A DNA stretch of 64,000 nucleotides from Brachypterus glaber (Eukaryota > Arthropoda > Insecta > Coleoptera > Kateretidae). Shown piece after piece: positions 55,501-61,500 of the stretch. Every line of letters starts with the position of its first letter. Positions within the stretch are counted from its first letter, which is position 1. Below the pieces are notes generated by a model. The model made no database searches and had not been told where the DNA came from. It saw nothing but the letters and a program-made list of their open reading frames with translations. The stretch is from the NCBI GenBank assembly GCA_958510825.1, contig OY294047.1, positions 124,001 to 188,000 on the forward strand, read 5' to 3'. The translations under genes were made by a program, and so were the position numbers.

Positions 55501-58500
55501 TAACAAAAAATTAGCCAAATGCACCGAAAGCCAAATCTATATACAGTGTATGGTTCTTTAAAAGTTATTTAAAAAAAAAATCGGTTTTACCTTACCCCAT
55601 TTTGATTAAATCTCCGACATATTTTTATTAATTTCTCCTAAGCAAAAATAATTGTGATCGATCTAAAAAATCAAAAAATATTTCTTTCACTAATCCAGCA
55701 TGAATGCAATTTATCCGCCCCTTTGTGCCGAAGTAGTGAATGCGAAAACATATTGAGAAAGTGAGATAATGCGATTGGAAGCAATTCAATCATCTCCAAA
55801 CCAGGAACTGAGTGCTTCTCGATTACTTTGTTACAAGAAATAAGCCTAATTCACTTCCTTTACAAGGTTATTCGTTTATTTATACTTTTCCCCAGGAAAG
55901 TACTGCCTTAAAAAATATACGATAGTGATATTTAGAAATTATAGTTAAAAACAGATTTTCATAAAAAAAATTCTTCGTCCAAACTCCAATTTTCCATGTA
56001 GCCAGGGGCTAGAGGGGAAACATTTGAGCCAGAATATAAAAATTATTTTGTCAAATAATTAAATTAAAAAAAAACAAAATAGCTCGTTTTGTAATCTTAA
56101 GCTCTCTAGACGTTTTTTCCGGCTACATGCCTCCTGCTTTAAATTTCAAACATGGGTGGTGGGAGGAGACAAGACCCCAAATTTTCCAAGTGTCGGAAAA
56201 ATTTGCCAACTCGTCTAAAATTTACCAATTGACACAATTTTTTTCTACCTCCAATAAAACTGGCTAAAAAACACTCATGAAAATTTGCCAAAAATGTTTT
56301 CTCTCTTCAATGATTAAATAATTTGACAACTCGTATAAAACTCCGCCAATTGTAAATTGGCTAAATTTTCCATCTGAAAATGCGGCCTGGACAATTTCGA
56401 GAGGAAAATTAAAATGTTTAAATTTTTGCCAACTTGAAATTACCTACAATAATTTTTTTTTTAATGGACACGCTGTATATTTTGGAACCGTTCGATAGAG
56501 AATACAGTTTTCAAAAAATTAGAGCAACAGGTAAATAAAAAAAAACTTTGTACCATTTAAAAAAGTCCCTGTATTGTTTAACTTCATAAAAAAAATAAGA
56601 AAAATGTACTAAAAAAAATAAAGGCCTTGGTAATTTAATTGCTTTCAACAGAAAAATTAGATACGTAAAAGTAAAACAAAGAAAAATATATCATTTTATG
56701 AACAAAGTGATGTACTTTGCTAGCGACGGGAGATAAAGAGAAAATATTAATTTTAATACAACATAACCAAGTTTTTTGCTTTGAAATTCTATTAACAATA
56801 GATCTCAATAAAGGAAAAAGTTCTTGCGAAAGGAAAAGTAAAATAAAATTATGGCGAGCTCTGGTAATGGAAAACCTTTTGCAATCCTCTGTGGTACCCT
56901 GCCGCATGAAGCCAATTTGCAGTATTATCAAAAAATTAAATTTTCAGAAAACGACGAAAATAATTTGCTTCCAATCTGTTTATTTCTGTAGCAACCCTTA
57001 AAGCTTAATTAAAACGCTTAATTAAACTCCAAAAATCCGGTCGGCCTAATTTTTTAAGGACTTTTGACACTCCTCATGCCTATGTAAGATTTAAAGAGAC
57101 TTTCCTACTCTAATCTTAAAATTCTACTTACACATTTATGAGTAAGATTGTTGACAATCCCCCCCTTAAAAAATCTTACGTAATTTGTGCACGACCCCTT
57201 ACGGTCAATTTTCTTCGAGCGGCACTACATCTATCTGCTTGTTGAAGGGGAAATTGCATTTCCAGTTGTGAAAACAAGCGAACCTTTTTTGGTGCAATAA
57301 TGGGTTTGAATTGAAAACACACTTTTTTTATATTCTTCTTTTAATAAAACGAATTTAGTTGACCACTTGTAAATTCATTTTACTCTGCTCAATTGCAAAG
57401 TAGGCTAGAATACTGATATTGAAGGCTCCCTTTTAAAATCCCATAATGCTTCTTAAATACTGCTGCTAACAAAAGAACATAAAGTTTCTTTTTTTCGAAA
57501 GGGACTTTTAGTTTTTTTTTTTAGTTTTTACCTACTACCTCACCCCGATTTTCACCGAAAAAAAAATCCCAGCCGAAATCTTTAAATAAGGAATCTATGG
57601 TACAAATTTGAAGTTTTTATCTCAAAGAAATATTTTTTCGCGAAAATCAGCTACACAAAAGAGAAACGTAAAATACTGCTGTCAACAAAATAATACTTTT
57701 TCCTGTGGGCAAACAATTTTTTAAACAAAACTGATAGCCCGGAAAAAATAGTTTTTTATGATCTTGCATAATTATGACTAATTTTACCTTTTACCTAACA
57801 TTTAGTGTAATTAATGCATAATTATGCAATCCATAATATTATGCATACAAAAACTTTTTTCCCGGGAAAATTCTAAATAACATTCGAAAATGTCCGTTCG
57901 TTCGTCCCTTCAAATTTAAAATCAAAATGTCCGATCGAACTCAAGTTTTCAGGAAAAAATTCATTTCAGCCTTTGTATTTTTATATGTACATGTCTTAAA
58001 AGTACGATTACTCGAGAACTATTTGAGCTAAGAACGAAATTTTGAATACAGATTCCCTACCTAGTAAAAAACTATTTTTAAAATTGAAAGTTCTTAGCTC
58101 AAAGAGTTCTCGGGATATCGTAAATATATTCAACGTTTTCTCGTAAAAATTAATATCGATTAAAAAGACCGACTGTTTAAAATTCAATTTAATCTGAACG
58201 TATGCTCATGTAAAGCGGAATTATAAAATTTATCTTTTCAATAAAAATACGGACAAATTTTGCAAACTAAATTCATGTATACGTATAATCCAGTAAAACG
58301 GCTTTTTTGCATTTTAAAACGAATAGTCCCTAGTTACTTAATTTTTTACTATTAGGAGTGCCGAAAATTCAAAAATTTTGACCATTTTTTTTCACGTTTC
58401 TCAACGTTTTTGCATTTTCTGGAAAAGATATCGACAAGCGGTTTTTCGCATATTTGTTTTTATTATCTTTAGAAGATAATTAGATTTTGGGTGTAAACGA

Positions 58501-61500
58501 TTAGGGACAAGGGGGAAGAAAGGGATACGACTCGTATTTTTAAGGTGTTTTGGTTATATTTAAGTTAATTATCATTTGATTTTATAAGATTTTTGTAAAC
58601 TTCTCAAGAAATATTATAAACTATTTTTTCCTAAAATGCGTTGTTTTCGAGATACTGGCGTTTAAAGTAGTAATATGTTTTTTTAGCATCTCAAGTATTA
58701 TCCAATTTAAAAATATTATGCTTTAAATTTAGGCGCTTTAGATAATGTGATAACACATGTACCTATACATGTATATTATACAGTTTTTTAAATATAACGT
58801 TTTGGAAATACAGACTTCCAAACTTTAATAAATTATGTAACACTTTCCTTTTTATAACGTTTCAAAATAGTGCCGGTATTTGTTAAGATGCTTGTAACTG
58901 TTCATCTAATTGTATATTAGATTTTAAATTAGTACATGGTGTCCAGCTAAACTTTAAAATAAAATTCACCGACTTTTCCAGGTTTTCTAGAAAGACGTTA
59001 AAGACATTTCTAGAAACATATCTGCCTTATTTTGGCAGATAAAACTTGTAATAGGCAAAACTTTAAATAAAATTCCCGTAAAATTGTAAAATTCATTGAT
59101 TAGCTAAAACCGAGTTTTCCAGGTATTTTAGATCGATTGACACCCTGAATAGATTTCAAAAAGGAGGGGCCTTTCGCAGGGATTTAAACCCAGAGAGTCA
59201 GGTGAATTAATCTATAGATGATGGTGAATTGGTGAATTAGGAGAACTTTTTGGAGAATTAAAAAAAGTGGATATTTTACACAAATTACTGACTAATTCGT
59301 GCACAGCGCGCATTATATATAGGGTTTAAGCTGTAATCATACATTAAATGAAATTTTCAAAACTACAGAGTTAGGGGAATAAGTTGACGAACTAATACGT
59401 GTTGGGAAATTAGCAGAATTAGCTGGGGAATAGTGTACACAATATTATTCCGTAAATTACCTCGGCAAACAATAATAAGAAAATCATGCAAGTTCTAAAC
59501 TGGAACATTGCAATTGACTATGTTTAGTAAACACTGTTTACATGAGACCTGACTACCGTAGTATTTATTAATACGGTATGCAACTCCCTTGTAAACGCCA
59601 TTTTCTGCAGCATTTTCGAGTATTTGTTAATCGGGAGTTATAAATCTAACCCTTAAAGGCATAGAGTTAGCTGTGATAAAAGGCCGTGTAAACGATGAAA
59701 ATTTATAAATATCGACATTGAAACCTAGGTGAACAAATAAACAGAAAAAAAACAAATTACCCACACTTGAATAATAGCAGCAATTTTTCTGGGTAGTGCA
59801 GTTTTTTTTTCTGTATATTTTCGGTAGTTGTTTATCGTGTAAACTTATTGTAACAATCAATATGTTAACTATTCAGTTTTTTATAACTTTATCATGGTAA
59901 TAGGATTTTTCATTTTTAAATGCACGGCACGTGTTAGATATTTCAATAAAAATGTAAAACCCATTTAGGTATAATCATATTTATAAATATAAGTCCCTTT
60001 TATATCTTGTTTAGTAGCCGGTAAAAAGCATCGATTCGAAAAAAAGTTCAGTGGCATTTAAATTAATTTATCGAAATTTATGTGGAAATATCGTGTAGGT
60101 GGAATGTGATTTATCAAAGAGATTTGTTTTTCTAATTTTGGTACACATTATTCAATTTATTAGTCTGGAAAAATACTAAATTATACTAATTTGATAACTA
60201 TTTCTAGGGCGCGCGGGCCAAAACAAAAATTTTTATGTCACTCAACTCAACTTAAAAAAGTATCAATGGGAACCTTCAGTAATTTTTGTAACGCACAAAA
60301 TGAGAAAACCAGACAAATATCATTTAAAACGGTGTCACACACTTTGAGTTTCATATTTGAGCCGAGATATACAAATCCAAAAATTCAACTATAAACAATT
60401 ATGAAATCGGCCGAATTATAATTTTTTTTCCATATGGATATGAAATCTTTACAGCCTTGAATAACGCGAGAACCGGGGTATAGAGTGTATGAATTTTGGT
60501 ACAATTTGCGTTACGTAATACTTGAACGTTCCCTAAGCTGTTGGCGCTATAGCCTAATTGCATAAAACTGAATTTTTAAATTTAAATTTCGGTGCATCAA
60601 ATTTAAAGTGCTTGTTCCCATTTGAAAGCAAGTTTGAAGTATTTTTCACTATGTATTTTCATAAAAGAGTTCTTAAGTAACTCGCTAGGCAGTTTGTGTT
60701 AAAAAAAAACACTAGGTATATTTTAAATTGACGAAAATTTTGTAGAGAGGTGATTAATAGTTTCCCGTCAAATTAATTTTCTAATTTTATACAAACATGG
60801 ATAATGACAAGATGTTTTAGGTAAAACATAAATATTTGAACTGTGTTTTTAAATATTTATTTTAATTGTATTTTAAAATTCTTCTTACACATGTTACGAA
60901 AATTCTATAAAAGGCTCTGCCTTGTTATAGAATTACTTGCAAACGTGGTTATATATAGTAATTTTTAACTTCCAGATAATAACTACAGTGTCAATATTAC
61001 AAAATAATTCATGACTTTTTATAGATTTTAATTGCTAACTTTTACTTCTAAAGAAGGCACATTTAAAGCGTTGAGAATTGTATATCGAACGCAAAATTTT
61101 AATAGGTTAGCTCTCGCTTGTTATTTATCGTAGTCAAATAATTCTTGCACAATTAAAATATATTGTCAATTTCCTACAAAAACATCTTTAATCCTTTTTG
61201 TCGTAGGATTATTAATTTCCGAGATAGCCATTTAAAGATATAACCAACCGTCTAGAAAGGGTAGCTGCCTTATCTTGTTTCGATTTGAATAGGTATTATA
61301 CACTGCTACAACATATCGTATAAAATATCAATCGAGAAATCAATAAATGCTAAATATTTTATCTACTGCGCCATGTTTAAATTATGATTATTTTAGTAAA
61401 ACAGGTCTTACCTTAGTTGACAGGTGCTGACCGAGAGAAAGGATTTCGGCAAGGACATTGACCGTTGCTGTGCCTCCAGAAGGCCTGCGTTGCGATCCTC

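Larger units (their letters stand above)
53000..61411 (-). other. RhoGEF intron beyond the Ly6 gene, ~8.4 kb
   Basis: The first part must include the Ly6 3' UTR (AATAAA at about 53575 and 53833 are candidates). The rest is AT-rich with MITEs at 53973, 54863 and 60430. No further Ly6-type exon (cysteine pattern) was found. Confidence 0.5.

Noticed and set aside
55303..55524. A 73-codon minus-strand frame as a small gene
   Set aside because: The composition matches random AT-rich sequence, and no splice context, signal peptide or motif supports it.
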